A stretch of 26,947 nucleotides of DNA from Micrococcales bacterium UBA7469 (GCA_002479805.1 DLPB01000003.1:1-26947); one strand, 5' to 3'; numbered from the stretch's first letter, positions 1 to 8,608 are shown. The notes: generated by a model not told the origin, from the sequence alone. A program made the numbers and translations.

Positions 1-821
1 GCAATCACGCTCTCATAGCCGGCGGTGCGAATGTTTTCCGCGCACATTTCGGCGGCAGCTTGATCCTGGGCTAGGTACCACAACGTTGGTCCAGAACCCG
101 AGAGCATTCCGGTGCCACAACCAAAGTCCACCGTCGCAAGTTCACGAAGTTCCGGCAGCAGGCTAAATGCCGCTTCGGTGAGCGAGTTCTTACCCAGCCA
201 ATCGTTGCCGGTCAGGAAATCAGGCACCCGAAGCGTCTCCGCCAGGTTTAATCGATCGAATTCGGCAAACACTGCCCTAGTTGAAAGCGGCTTGTGGTTT
301 ATCAAAAGCACAATCGGCTGGGAAATTACCTGATCATGCCTGGCCAACGCAATACCGGTGTCGGAACCCAGGGCGGTGCCTCCCAGGATCGCAAATGGCA
401 CGTCGGCACCGATGCTTGCACCGACCTTCATCAGGGCTGATTGATCAAGCCCAAGGCACCAGGCTTCATTGAGCGCAACCAGAGCTGCTGCGGCATCGGC
501 CGATCCGCCCGCCATGCCCCCGGCAACGGGAACTCGCTTGTGAATCTCGAAGTGCATCGGCTGCGGATTGTTTATCCCGACGCTTGCGGCCAACGCTTTG
601 GCAGCTTTGACCACCAGGTTGGACTCGTCAAGTGGAATTTCGCCAAGGTTAGGAAGTTCAGAGACAACCTCGACGCTCCAAGCAGCACCCTCTTCCACCC
701 CAACTCGCTCTTCAAGGTCCAGGGCTTGATAGAGGCTCACCACCGGGTGATAGCCATCTAGCTGCAGCTCACCAACCTGAAAGTGCAGGTTGACCTTGCC
801 CTGGGCGGCCGCCCAAATCAC
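1..821 (-). CDS. ispE: 4-diphosphocytidyl-2-C-methyl-D-erythritol kinase (partial, C-terminus beyond the left edge)
   Basis: This GHMP-family kinase phosphorylates CDP-methylerythritol with ATP in the cytosolic MEP pathway to isoprenoids. The visible 273 residues begin at a GTG (821-819) that overlaps the rsmA stop as GTGA, so translation is probably coupled. The N-terminus reads MIWAAAQGKVNLHFQVG and continues with LDGYH, matching the family's K-N-L-H and D-G-Y-H signatures. The GHMP ATP-binding loop PVAGGMAGGSADAAAA lies at about residues 98-113, and the third motif GSGPTLW is near residue 240. The family is usually about 300 aa, so roughly 30 residues are missing at the edge. It is the last visible gene of the rsmI-metG-tatD-rsmA-ispE operon; rsmA-ispE adjacency is typical of actinobacteria. 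The assignment is secure; only the C-terminus is unseen. Confidence 0.95.
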   Translation of the reverse strand, partial: MIWAAAQGKVNLHFQVGELQLDGYHPVVSLYQALDLEERVGVEEGAAWSVEVVSELPNLGEIPLDESNLVVKAAKALAASVGINNPQPMHFEIHKRVPVAGGMAGGSADAAAALVALNEAWCLGLDQSALMKVGASIGADVPFAILGGTALGSDTGIALARHDQVISQPIVLLINHKPLSTRAVFAEFDRLNLAETLRVPDFLTGNDWLGKNSLTEAAFSLLPELRELATVDFGCGTGMLSGSGPTLWYLAQDQAAAEMCAENIRTAGYESVI

Positions 822-1636
822 TTCGCACTCGCAATCGAAATGAACTGCTCGATGTTGAGTTGCTCGCCCCTGGCCTGCGGGTCAACACCTGCGCGCAGCA
901 AAATCTGCTCTGCGTTTGCAGCTGAACCGGCCCAGCCGGCAAGTGCCTGGCGCAGCGTCTTGCGACGCTGCAAAAAGGCTTGATCAATTGCGGTGAAGGT
1001 TGGCTGCTGAAGCTTTGGGTCGCGCTCCAGAGTCCGCTCAAAAAAGACCAGTGCGCTGTCTACGCCGGGCACCGGCCAAAAGATATTTCGTCCGATATTG
1101 CCGGCAAGTCGGGCAGGGCCATACCAGGCCATCTTCAGCGATGGCACTCCAAACTCTTTGCTGTTTGGGGCAGCTGCCAAGCGGTGAGCCACCTCAGCCT
1201 GCACCATCACCAAACCTTTTTTGATGCTTGGAAACTGGTTCATAAAATGCAGCAACACCGGCACCGAGATGTTGTAAGGCAAATTGGCAACCAACGCGGT
1301 TGGTTCGCCTGGAAGATCAGTCACCTTCAACGCGTCTGCTACCACCAAGTCCAAGGTCTTATTCGGAGCGTGTTTAGCGATTGTACTCGGCAACTCTGCG
1401 GCTAGCCGCTGATCAATCTCAACCGCAATTGCCCTCGGGACTATTTCTAAAATACCGAGCGTTAGCGACCCAAGCCCCGGGCCAATCTCCACCACCAGAT
1501 CATCCTCGGAAAGCTCAGCTGCTGCAACGATGCGGCGAATGGTATTTGGGTCGATCACAAAGTTTTGGCCGAGCTTTTTGGTTGGTCGGATATCCAGTTT
1601 CTCGGCCAATTGGCGAATTTCTGCAGCTCCGAGCAT
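818..1636 (-). CDS. rsmA: 16S rRNA (adenine1518-N6/adenine1519-N6)-dimethyltransferase RsmA/KsgA
   Basis: RsmA dimethylates two adjacent adenines near the 3' end of 16S rRNA using SAM, during late 30S assembly. The 272 residues show the full family pattern: KKLGQNFVID at about 20-29, SAM-binding VVEIGPGLGSL at about 48-58, the acidic motif VEID near 72-75, and the catalytic NLPYNIS at 118-124. Length matches the usual 270-290 aa. The ATG shares one base with the tatD stop (TGATG), and its own stop overlaps the ispE GTG by four bases, so the gene lies in a tightly coupled operon. In M. tuberculosis an rpfB gene, as I recall, separates tatD and ksgA; here there is no room for it. Confidence 0.96.
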   Translation of the reverse strand: MLGAAEIRQLAEKLDIRPTKKLGQNFVIDPNTIRRIVAAAELSEDDLVVEIGPGLGSLTLGILEIVPRAIAVEIDQRLAAELPSTIAKHAPNKTLDLVVADALKVTDLPGEPTALVANLPYNISVPVLLHFMNQFPSIKKGLVMVQAEVAHRLAAAPNSKEFGVPSLKMAWYGPARLAGNIGRNIFWPVPGVDSALVFFERTLERDPKLQQPTFTAIDQAFLQRRKTLRQALAGWAGSAANAEQILLRAGVDPQARGEQLNIEQFISIASAK

Positions 1637-2532
1637 CAGCTCAAACCTTCAGACCACAGTCCATAGACGCGCTCGGTGTTGACGTTGATTTGCTGTGCGG
1701 TTTTATTGGCATCCCAACCCAATAGCGCAGCAATATATCTCAGCGTGTGTGGCACCAGGTATGGCGCATTAGGTCGACCACGCATCGGTTCGGGTGTCAA
1801 AAACGGAGCATCGGTCTCAATCAGCAATAGCTCTGGCGATACCGAAAGCAACGAGTCCCGCAGGTGCTGATTCTTTTTGAAGGTGACGTTCCCGGCAAAG
1901 GACAAATACCAGCCGTTTTCCTGACAGATCTGCGCTAGCTCGACATCCCCTGAGTAGCAGTGAAAAACGGTGCGCTTTGGAGCACCAACGCGCTTGAGTG
2001 TCTCAACCACTTCGGCGTGAGCCTCACGGTCGTGAATCATCAGGGCGATGTCATTTTCCTTAGCAATCGCGATGTGCTGTTCGAAGGAGTAAGCCTGAGC
2101 GGCTAGCTCGGCATCGCCTTGGGTTCTAAAGAAATCCAAACCGGTTTCACCGATCGCCCTCACCCTGGGCTGGCTGGCCAGGGTGGCGATGCCGGCAATC
2201 GCATCGTCTAGCTCCTGACGAGTTTGATAGAGCGGAGCTTCGTTTGGGTGCAACGCAACCGCGGCCAGCAGCATCGGCTCTGACTTTGCGACATCGGCTG
2301 ACCAGACCGAGCTCTCGAGTGTGACACCAACCTGCACCGCCCCCAGCATGTTCACCTGGCGCATGCGATCAAGATGCTCAGACACCGACATCGGCTGATC
2401 GCCATCGGCGATCTCTAGGTGGGTGTGGTTGTCGTAGGTTCCAACCTCCAGAGGTTCTGGCAAATCCGGGTAGTGCACGGGGCGATTATTCAACCCGTCG
2501 TATGAGTTTCTGGTGCGAATGGGTTCGCTCAT
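1636..2532 (-). CDS. tatD: TatD-family metal-dependent hydrolase/DNase
   Basis: TatD proteins are cytosolic TIM-barrel metal-dependent nucleases of the amidohydrolase superfamily, linked to DNA or tRNA quality control. The 298 aa protein carries the expected metal ligands: DNHTHLE (H36, H38), AIGETGLDFF (E129), MIHDRE (H167), FHCYSG (H191) and ETDAPFLTP (D241). An N-terminal stretch of about 30 residues before the barrel is common in actinobacterial members. The ATG overlaps the end of metG by four bases (ATGA), implying translational coupling, and the stop overlaps the rsmA start by one base. The natural substrate is not settled for this family, so the role is given at family level. Confidence 0.93.
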   Translation of the reverse strand: MSEPIRTRNSYDGLNNRPVHYPDLPEPLEVGTYDNHTHLEIADGDQPMSVSEHLDRMRQVNMLGAVQVGVTLESSVWSADVAKSEPMLLAAVALHPNEAPLYQTRQELDDAIAGIATLASQPRVRAIGETGLDFFRTQGDAELAAQAYSFEQHIAIAKENDIALMIHDREAHAEVVETLKRVGAPKRTVFHCYSGDVELAQICQENGWYLSFAGNVTFKKNQHLRDSLLSVSPELLLIETDAPFLTPEPMRGRPNAPYLVPHTLRYIAALLGWDANKTAQQINVNTERVYGLWSEGLS

Positions 2533-4097
2533 TGTTCCTCAACGCGCGGGAAGAGCACCTCTAGCTCGCCGAGTTTGGTTCCGGCCGGCAAGATGCCCCA
2601 CTCACCGTATTGAATCCGCTGCTTGGACAATTCACCTAAGTTGGTGCCAATTGAGTTCCAGAGCTTTTGAGTTGCCTTTGGCGTGATTGGGGTTAGCAAT
2701 ACCGCCAATAAGCGCAGCCCCTCGGCTGTGGTGTAGAGCACGGTGGCCAAACGTTCACGGTCGGCTTCGTCCTTTGCCAATACCCAAGGCGCCTGCACAG
2801 TGATGTAGTTATTCAACTCATCCACCAAGGTCCAAACCTTGGCAATCGCCTCGTGAATCGCAACCTTGTCAATCGCTGCATTGGCACCTGCCACTGCAGC
2901 TTGAGCGACTTTCTGAATCGCCAAGTCGGCATCCAGATAAGCACCTGGGGCAGGAACCACGCCATCGAAATACTTGTTGATCATCGCAATAACTCGGGAT
3001 GCCAGGTTTCCAAAACCATTGGCCAGTTCTGAGTTGTAGCGAGCACTGAGGTCTTCCCAGCTAAACGAGCCGTCCGAACCAAATCCAATTGCCTTCATGA
3101 AGTAGTAGCGGAAGGCATCGGAGCCAAAAATATCGGTGATTTGAGTTGGTGCGATACCGGTGAGCTTAGATTTCGACATTTTTTCACCGCCAACCAAAAG
3201 CCAACCGTGGCCAAAGACCTGCTTGGCCGGCGGCAAACCAGCTGCCATCAGCATGGCTGGCCAAATAACCGCGTGAAAGCGCAGGATGTCTTTTCCAACC
3301 ACCTGAACATCGGCTGGCCAGAGCGACTGAAGCTTGGCTTCGTCACTGCCGTAACCAATTGCGGTGATGTAGTTCAGCAGCGCATCAAACCATACGTATG
3401 TGATGTGCTGATCGTCCCAAGGGATATCGATTCCCCAGTCAAACCGCTCTTTTGATCTAGAGATCGAGAGGTCGCTCAAACCTGAGCGTACAAATGACAC
3501 AACCTCATTCTTTGCGCTCTCAGGCTGGATGAATGTTGGGTTCTCTTCGTAGTGCCGAAGCAGGCGCTCTTGGAAGTCACTGAGTTTGAAGAAGTAGTTG
3601 GTTTCATTCAGCTGCTCAACTGGCTTGGAGTGAATGGCGCAAACCTTTTGGGCAGCAAAGTCGCCGGTGCCATCGATTAGGTCAGACTCGTTTTTGTATT
3701 CCTCGCAACCCACGCAGTAGTTGCCCTGGAACGAGCCCTGGTAAATAAAACCGGTGTCGTAAAGCTTTTGCAAAAACTGCTGAACTGCCTTTTCGTGGCG
3801 CGGTTCGGTGGTGCGAATAAAGTCCTGGTTATCGATGTCGATGGTTTCCAAAAGTGGCAACCAAGATTCGGATACCAGCTTGTCGGTCCAGCTCTTTGGG
3901 TCAGTGTTGTTGCCCAAGGCGGTGCGAAGCACCTTCTCGCCGTGCTCATCGGTGCCGGTCAGCAGGTATGCATTTTCACCGCGTGCGCGATGCCACCTGG
4001 TGAGCACATCGGAGGCCACCTCGGTGTAGGCGTGGCCAATGTGAGGGGCATCGTTCACATAGAAGATGGGGGTGGTTACATAAAAGGACTTGGACAC
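2529..4097 (-). CDS. metG: Methionyl-tRNA synthetase
   Basis: This class I synthetase charges initiator and elongator tRNA-Met. Of its 522 residues, the HIGH motif is PHIGH (19-22 for HIGH) and the KMSKS motif is at 306-310 (EKMSKSKLTG). A CxxC pair (CVGCEEY) followed by a further Cys (VCAIHSKP) around residues 125-155 forms a partial zinc knuckle of the short MetG type. The length matches mycobacterial MetG (about 520 aa), with no C-terminal tRNA-binding extension. The start is GTG (4097-4095), 10 bases after the rsmI stop. AAGG directly abuts the GTG, too close for a Shine-Dalgarno site, while TAAGAT lies 7 bases upstream, so a leaderless internal start is possible in addition to operon transcription. 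Confidence 0.96.
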   Translation of the reverse strand: MSKSFYVTTPIFYVNDAPHIGHAYTEVASDVLTRWHRARGENAYLLTGTDEHGEKVLRTALGNNTDPKSWTDKLVSESWLPLLETIDIDNQDFIRTTEPRHEKAVQQFLQKLYDTGFIYQGSFQGNYCVGCEEYKNESDLIDGTGDFAAQKVCAIHSKPVEQLNETNYFFKLSDFQERLLRHYEENPTFIQPESAKNEVVSFVRSGLSDLSISRSKERFDWGIDIPWDDQHITYVWFDALLNYITAIGYGSDEAKLQSLWPADVQVVGKDILRFHAVIWPAMLMAAGLPPAKQVFGHGWLLVGGEKMSKSKLTGIAPTQITDIFGSDAFRYYFMKAIGFGSDGSFSWEDLSARYNSELANGFGNLASRVIAMINKYFDGVVPAPGAYLDADLAIQKVAQAAVAGANAAIDKVAIHEAIAKVWTLVDELNNYITVQAPWVLAKDEADRERLATVLYTTAEGLRLLAVLLTPITPKATQKLWNSIGTNLGELSKQRIQYGEWGILPAGTKLGELEVLFPRVEEQ

Positions 4098-4104
4098 CCT
4101 TGAT

Positions 4105-4110
4105 ATCTTA
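4105..4110 (-). promoter_or_regulatory. Candidate -10 hexamer for metG made from the rsmI stop codon
   Basis: TAAGAT on the minus strand is followed by 7 bases and then the metG GTG. Its first three bases are the rsmI stop codon TAA. The match to the actinobacterial TAnnnT -10 and the lack of a usable Shine-Dalgarno site suggest a leaderless internal start. No -35 is obvious, and the evidence is positional only. Confidence 0.35.
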
Positions 4111-4935
4111 GGGTTTGTGCAAAAGAGCTTCTGCGTAAATTGCGCTCTTTGATGCTCCGGTGGCCTCGGCCAGATCCGAACAGGCTTGCTTTAGGCCCAT
4201 TCCAGAGGCCGCCAATTCCAGAGCCCGCAAGCCAAGTTCGGCGACATCGAAGGTCTTGGGGCTAGCTCCGGCAATAATCAAAACCATCTCACCCTTAGGT
4301 GAGGCCTGCGCCCAATTCACCAAATCCGCCAAAGTTCCGCGCTCGGTGTGCTCAAATTTCTTGGTCAGCTCTCGGGATACTGTGCCCAGGCGCTGCGGCC
4401 CAAACACCGCAACTGCATCAACCAAAGATTCGTGAATGCGATGCGGAGCCTCGAAGAACACCATGGTTCTAACTTCGTCTTTGAGTGCTTGAAAGACTCT
4501 GATTCGCTCCCCTTGTTTTCTCGGCAGAAAACCCTCGAAGCTAAAGCGATCAGTTGGCAGACCTGAGACCGCGAGCGCCGAAATAACCGCGGATGGCCCG
4601 GGGGCGGAAATGATTTCGATACCGGCCTGAGCGCAATCCCTAACCAACTGGTAGCCAGGATCGGAGATTGTTGGCATTCCCGCATCCGAGACCACCACAA
4701 GGTCGTGATCACGCGCCACCTCAACCAATAGCGCCGTGCGCTCAGCATCGCTGTGCTCGTGCAGGCTGTAAAGCCGTGCATTAAGTCGAATCCCCAGCGC
4801 CGACGCGAGCTGCTTGAGGGTCCTGGTGTCTTCTGCGGCAATGTGCGCACTGTTCGTCAAGAGCTCTCGAAGTCGCACAGATGCGTCCGAGAGATTACCG
4901 ATGGGAGTTGCAGCAAGAATCAACACGCTAAGCAA
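4108..4935 (-). CDS. rsmI: 16S rRNA (cytidine1402-2'-O)-methyltransferase RsmI
   Basis: RsmI 2'-O-methylates C1402 in the 30S P-site using SAM. The 275 aa protein has the hallmark sequence of this tetrapyrrole-methylase-fold family: LAATPIGNLSD at the N-terminus, AAEDTRTLKQL, LVVVSDAGMPTISDPG, the SAM loop SAPGPSA, FEGFLPRKQGER and FFEAPHRIHESL. It starts at TTG 4935 here; a GTG at 4926 is the alternative and would remove only three residues. It is divergent from pmt with 14 bases between the start codons, so both promoters must be minimal or lie inside the opposing genes. It heads the rsmI-metG-tatD-rsmA-ispE operon. The pmt/rsmI divergent pair also occurs in mycobacteria as far as I recall. 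Confidence 0.95.
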   Translation of the reverse strand: MLSVLILAATPIGNLSDASVRLRELLTNSAHIAAEDTRTLKQLASALGIRLNARLYSLHEHSDAERTALLVEVARDHDLVVVSDAGMPTISDPGYQLVRDCAQAGIEIISAPGPSAVISALAVSGLPTDRFSFEGFLPRKQGERIRVFQALKDEVRTMVFFEAPHRIHESLVDAVAVFGPQRLGTVSRELTKKFEHTERGTLADLVNWAQASPKGEMVLIIAGASPKTFDVAELGLRALELAASGMGLKQACSDLAEATGASKSAIYAEALLHKP

Positions 4936-4937
4936 AC

Positions 4938-4943
4938 TAGCAT
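4938..4943 (+). promoter_or_regulatory. Candidate -10 hexamer for leaderless pmt
   Basis: TAGCAT lies exactly 6 bases before the GTG of pmt at 4950, which would place the transcription start on the start codon. On the opposite strand, TTAGAT (4947-4942) lies 6 bases before the TTG of rsmI. The two hexamers overlap head to head inside a 14-bp gap. No clear -35 was found for either. Confidence 0.4.
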
Positions 4944-4949
4944 CTAAGG

Positions 4950-6416
4950 GTGATTTACGGGCTGCTTACTCTAACCAAACGCTTAGCGGCCAGCCGATTC
5001 TTCTACCCGGTTAGCACAGTGTTGATTACCTTGCTGGGGGCTGTGCTGCGATTTGGCAACCTAGCTAATCCGCAGCTACTGGTTTTTGATGAGACCTACT
5101 ACGTAAAAGATGCCTACACCCTGGGGCTATTTGGCCACGAGAAGCAGTGGCCAGAAAATGCCAATCCTGACTTTGAAGCCGGAAACGTCCTTGGGTTTTT
5201 GCAAGATGGCGCTTATGTAGTTCACCCACCATTTGGAAAGTGGGTGATTTGGTTTGGCATTCAGCTCTTTGGGGCCGATAACTCATTCGGTTGGCGTTTC
5301 TCAGTAGCTCTTCTGGGAACCCTGGCAATTCCACTAATAATCGCTTGCGCCAGGATCTTGATTGGCAATTCAGTATTCGCAGCCCTAGCTGGTTTGTTCT
5401 TGGCGATCGAGGGCCAGTCGATTGTGCTGGCAAGAACTTCAATTCTGGATGGCATCCTGGCGTTTTTTGTGCTGCTGGCTTTCTACTTCTTGCTGCTGGA
5501 TCGACGCAGTCAATCAAAAAAGCTCAATCGAACAGCAATAGCAGGGCGAGATTTCACACTTGCATTTAGGCCATGGCTTTTGGCGATGGCTTTTACCCTC
5601 GGATTGGCAAGTGCAATCAAGTGGTCGGGGCTCTACTTCCTCGCCATATTCGGTTTGTACAGCTTTATTGCCGACTGGATTTCGCGTCAGCGTTTGGGGT
5701 TGAGGGTTATTCCTGCTATCTGGCAAGCCTTGTTAAATGCAATTTCCCTGCTCGTCATTGGCTTTATCACCTACCTGGCTAGCTGGACTGGCTGGATCAC
5801 CTCTTCAGATGGCTGGGGCAGGCAGGCCAATCCAAATTGGCTGGTGGCGCTGTGGGACTACCACACCAATGCCTACAGCTTCCACACTGGCCTCAGTGCC
5901 GAACACCCCTACTCGGCTAATGCACTGCAGTGGTTACTAAATATTCGACCAACTGCCTTCTACTTCGACAGCTTCACCGATGAGCGCTGCGGGGTTTTGG
6001 AAACTTGCTCAATTGCCATCACGCCGCTGCCGCACCCGTTAATCTGGTACAGCGCGGTGTTGGCCATGATCTGGCTCGCAATTCGATTCATAAAAAGGGC
6101 AGACCTTGCTGCCGGGGCAATTTTCTTGGCATTTTTTGCCGGTTGGGCCCCCTGGCTGGCATACCTGTCTCGCACCACCTTCCAGTTCTACTCGGTGGTT
6201 TTCACTCCGTTTTTGATTCTCGCCCTGAGCTTTGCCCTGCGCAGCTTCTGGCGCAGAGGCTTTGTCTTACTGCGAGTCAAAGAGCGGGAGTGGGCGATAG
6301 GCCTTTTCGTGGTGGTAGCTTTGGTGCTGGCAGCATTCTTCGCATCGCTGTGGATGGGATTGCCGGTGCCCTACTGGTTCTGGCGAATTCAAATGTGGCT
6401 GCCGTCTTGGATTTAG
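4950..6416 (+). CDS. pmt: Dolichyl-phosphate-mannose-type protein O-mannosyltransferase (GT39, Pmt)
   Basis: Actinobacterial Pmt transfers mannose from polyprenyl-phosphate-mannose to Ser/Thr of secreted proteins during Sec export. The 488 aa protein is a multi-pass membrane protein with roughly ten hydrophobic segments. Loop 1 carries the catalytic acidic pair in FDETYYVKDA (D47, E48), followed by HPPFGKW near residue 91, both diagnostic of family GT39. A second luminal loop contains AYSFHTGL and HPYSAN. Length is close to the family norm (about 500 aa). GTG at 4950 is the start, with AAGG immediately adjacent rather than spaced, so leaderless translation is likelier than Shine-Dalgarno initiation. 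The next gene follows after 8 bases. Confidence 0.93.
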   Translation: MIYGLLTLTKRLAASRFFYPVSTVLITLLGAVLRFGNLANPQLLVFDETYYVKDAYTLGLFGHEKQWPENANPDFEAGNVLGFLQDGAYVVHPPFGKWVIWFGIQLFGADNSFGWRFSVALLGTLAIPLIIACARILIGNSVFAALAGLFLAIEGQSIVLARTSILDGILAFFVLLAFYFLLLDRRSQSKKLNRTAIAGRDFTLAFRPWLLAMAFTLGLASAIKWSGLYFLAIFGLYSFIADWISRQRLGLRVIPAIWQALLNAISLLVIGFITYLASWTGWITSSDGWGRQANPNWLVALWDYHTNAYSFHTGLSAEHPYSANALQWLLNIRPTAFYFDSFTDERCGVLETCSIAITPLPHPLIWYSAVLAMIWLAIRFIKRADLAAGAIFLAFFAGWAPWLAYLSRTTFQFYSVVFTPFLILALSFALRSFWRRGFVLLRVKEREWAIGLFVVVALVLAAFFASLWMGLPVPYWFWRIQMWLPSWI

Positions 6417-6424
6417 GTGATTAA

Positions 6425-7576
6425 TTGGCTCTTGGTATCTCTGCGCTAAAGGCCGCACCCGAAGCAATAGCCGTTTTGATTTCGCAGCTATTCGCGCGCT
6501 TTCCCTTTGGCATGCTCAGCATTGCATTTGTCATCCACATTCAGGCAGTGACCGGCTCTTACGCGATCGCCGGTATTGCACTCGGAGCCGAGACCATTGG
6601 TGCCAGCATTTCAGGGCCGCTACTGGCAAGGTTGATGGCCGACTACGGCATTCGCCGAGTTGTGATTATCAGCACCGCCACCACTGTCTCTGCACTGCTG
6701 GGCTTGGCTTTTGTTACCCCGGAACCAATTTGGTTGATTGGCTTAGCGTTTTTAGTGGGACTGTCCTCTCCCCCGATCCAGCCGGCAGCACGTTCCATTT
6801 ATCCGCAGGTAACTCCGAAGAAGTTGATGCCGGCGCTCTATTCATTGGATGCCACCGCTCAGGAGATCATTTGGGTTTTGGGGCCGCTGGTGGCGACTTT
6901 GGTAGCGGCAACCTTTGGCAATATCCCGATGATGGTCACGGTTGCAGCGATTCAGGTGGCCGGCACAATCTGGTTCCTGGTCAATAAATCCGTTGGGTCA
7001 ATCAAGATCCCAAAAAACAAAAACGTTTTAGGTAAGGCACTGCGCAATCCCAAGGTGGCGGCGGCCACCGTTTTGGGATTGCTATTTGTTGGATCCTTTG
7101 CCGGGGTTGAGGTTGGCTCGGTGGCACTATTTGGCAAGGCCCTTGCCGGAGTGATGTTTGCCGTGTTCTCGCTGGGTTCGATTTTTGGCGGCTTGCTTTT
7201 GGCTCCTCGGGTAAAGGGTGCGAATGCGCTACCAATTTTTCTCGCGGTGACACTCTTTGGTTACTCGGCGATCCTGGTTGCACCAAGTGAACCAATCTGG
7301 GTTGGTATCAGCCTGTTTGTTGCCGGCATCGGAGTCGCGCCAGCGCTTGGCTATCTCTCACTGATGATTGCCACCGGAACCTCCGGCAGCGAGACCGTTG
7401 AGGCTTATGGCTGGACCACCACTGGTCAGTTAGTGGGCTTTTCCGCCGGCAGTGCCTTGGCCGGTATTTCCATTGAGATCATCCGCCCAGAGGCTGCGCT
7501 GTTGGTCTCGGTGGTATTTGGAGCCTTTACCCTGCTTGCCGCCCTGCTGATTGCCAGGACCGGCGCAAAGAACTAG
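6425..7576 (+). CDS. MFS-type transporter of unknown substrate
   Basis: This 383 aa protein has about twelve hydrophobic helices and the loop pattern of the major facilitator superfamily: a glycine-rich SGPLLARLMADYGIRR around residues 64-79 resembles motif A (GxLaDrxGrr). TTG (6425) is the start, with AGGTGA 5 bases upstream overlapping the end of pmt. It is 8 bases after pmt, so probably co-transcribed. The substrate cannot be read from sequence; related actinobacterial proteins are annotated loosely as drug or sugar efflux. Its TAG stop overlaps the TAG stop of the convergent TerC gene in the tetranucleotide CTAG. Confidence 0.8.
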   Translation: MALGISALKAAPEAIAVLISQLFARFPFGMLSIAFVIHIQAVTGSYAIAGIALGAETIGASISGPLLARLMADYGIRRVVIISTATTVSALLGLAFVTPEPIWLIGLAFLVGLSSPPIQPAARSIYPQVTPKKLMPALYSLDATAQEIIWVLGPLVATLVAATFGNIPMMVTVAAIQVAGTIWFLVNKSVGSIKIPKNKNVLGKALRNPKVAAATVLGLLFVGSFAGVEVGSVALFGKALAGVMFAVFSLGSIFGGLLLAPRVKGANALPIFLAVTLFGYSAILVAPSEPIWVGISLFVAGIGVAPALGYLSLMIATGTSGSETVEAYGWTTTGQLVGFSAGSALAGISIEIIRPEAALLVSVVFGAFTLLAALLIARTGAKN

Positions 7577-8571
7577 GCCTTCTTCTTCGCTTCCCTGCCG
7601 GTCACCGCAAGTGACCAGATGGTGGTGATCACCAAGGTGATGATGATTACGGCGAGCGATAGTTCGGTGGAAATCTCTGGGATTACCTCAACATGCTGAC
7701 CGCCATTGATAAATGGCAACTCGTTTTTGTGCAGCGCGTGAACCACAAGCTTCACACCGATCCAGGCCAAAATGATGCTTAGGCCGATTGATAGGTACTT
7801 CAAGCGCTCCATCAGGCCACCGAGCAGGAAGTAAAGCTGACGAAGACCAAGCAGAGCAAAGGCATTCGCTACGAACACGATGTATGGCTCGTTGGTGAGA
7901 CCGTAAACCGCTGGGATCGAATCCAGTGCGAATAGCAGGTCGGTAAATCCGATCGAAAGCATCACCAAAAGTAGCGGGGTGTAAACCCACTTGCCGTGCT
8001 GCTTGATGCGGTAGCGGTTGTCGTGATACTCGGTGGTAGTTGGAATCAACTTGGAGATCAGCTTGGTCATGCCGCCAGCCTCGTTGCGGTCCTCTTCACC
8101 CTCGTGGAAGGTCTCGATTACCAGCTTGATGGCGGTGAAGATCAAGAATGCACCGAAGACATAGAACGCCCAGCTAAAGCGCTCGATAAAAGCTGCACCT
8201 AGAACGATAAAGATCAGTCGCAAAACCAGCGCAATTGCAATACCGATTAGCAGCACCTGGCTGCGAAGTCGCTTTGGCACCGCGAACTGAGTGAAGATAA
8301 TCAGAAAGACGAAGATGTTGTCCACCGACAAGCTGTATTCAGTCACCCAGCCGGCGATGTATTCGGCGGCATATTGGCCACCCCAAACGCCACCAATCAC
8401 GAAGGTGAAAAGCAGGGCGAGGGTGATGTAGATGCTTACCTGAATCGCCGATTCACGGAAGGTTGGTTCGTGAGGCTTTTTGAACTGATAGACGAAGTCT
8501 GCAATCAGAATCGCACTCAAAACACCGATCGTGACAGCCCAAACCCAGAGCTCTACCTGCATTATTTCCAT
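7573..8571 (-). CDS. TerC/Alx-family integral membrane protein (probable metal exporter)
   Basis: TerC-family membrane proteins are associated with Mn2+ export or metal loading of secreted proteins, and some members with tellurite resistance. The 332 aa protein has about eight or nine transmembrane segments and the two acidic intramembrane signatures of the family: SLSVDNIFVFLIIF near residues 80-93 and FTDLLFALDSIPAVYGLT near 210-227. A charged cytoplasmic loop (FHEGEEDRNEAGG) lies in the middle, and the C-terminus ends in a Lys cluster. The start is ATG 8571 (GGGA 6-9 bases upstream), with ATG 8562 as alternative. A good -10, TACAAT, lies at 8614-8609 on the minus strand. The leader is only about 30 nt, so there is no room for a yybP-ykoY manganese riboswitch. 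Confidence 0.9.
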   Translation of the reverse strand: MEIMQVELWVWAVTIGVLSAILIADFVYQFKKPHEPTFRESAIQVSIYITLALLFTFVIGGVWGGQYAAEYIAGWVTEYSLSVDNIFVFLIIFTQFAVPKRLRSQVLLIGIAIALVLRLIFIVLGAAFIERFSWAFYVFGAFLIFTAIKLVIETFHEGEEDRNEAGGMTKLISKLIPTTTEYHDNRYRIKQHGKWVYTPLLLVMLSIGFTDLLFALDSIPAVYGLTNEPYIVFVANAFALLGLRQLYFLLGGLMERLKYLSIGLSIILAWIGVKLVVHALHKNELPFINGGQHVEVIPEISTELSLAVIIITLVITTIWSLAVTGREAKKKA

Positions 8572-8608
8572 TCCAATCCCGCGAGTGCGGAATAATCGTC
8601 CGACACCA

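Noticed and set aside
980..1405. A 141-aa plus-strand frame opposite rsmA
   Set aside because: Antisense to a highly conserved gene and without recognisable domain.
6005..6424. A 139-aa plus-strand frame within pmt
   Set aside because: Lies wholly inside the Pmt coding region in another frame; Pmt has diagnostic catalytic motifs.
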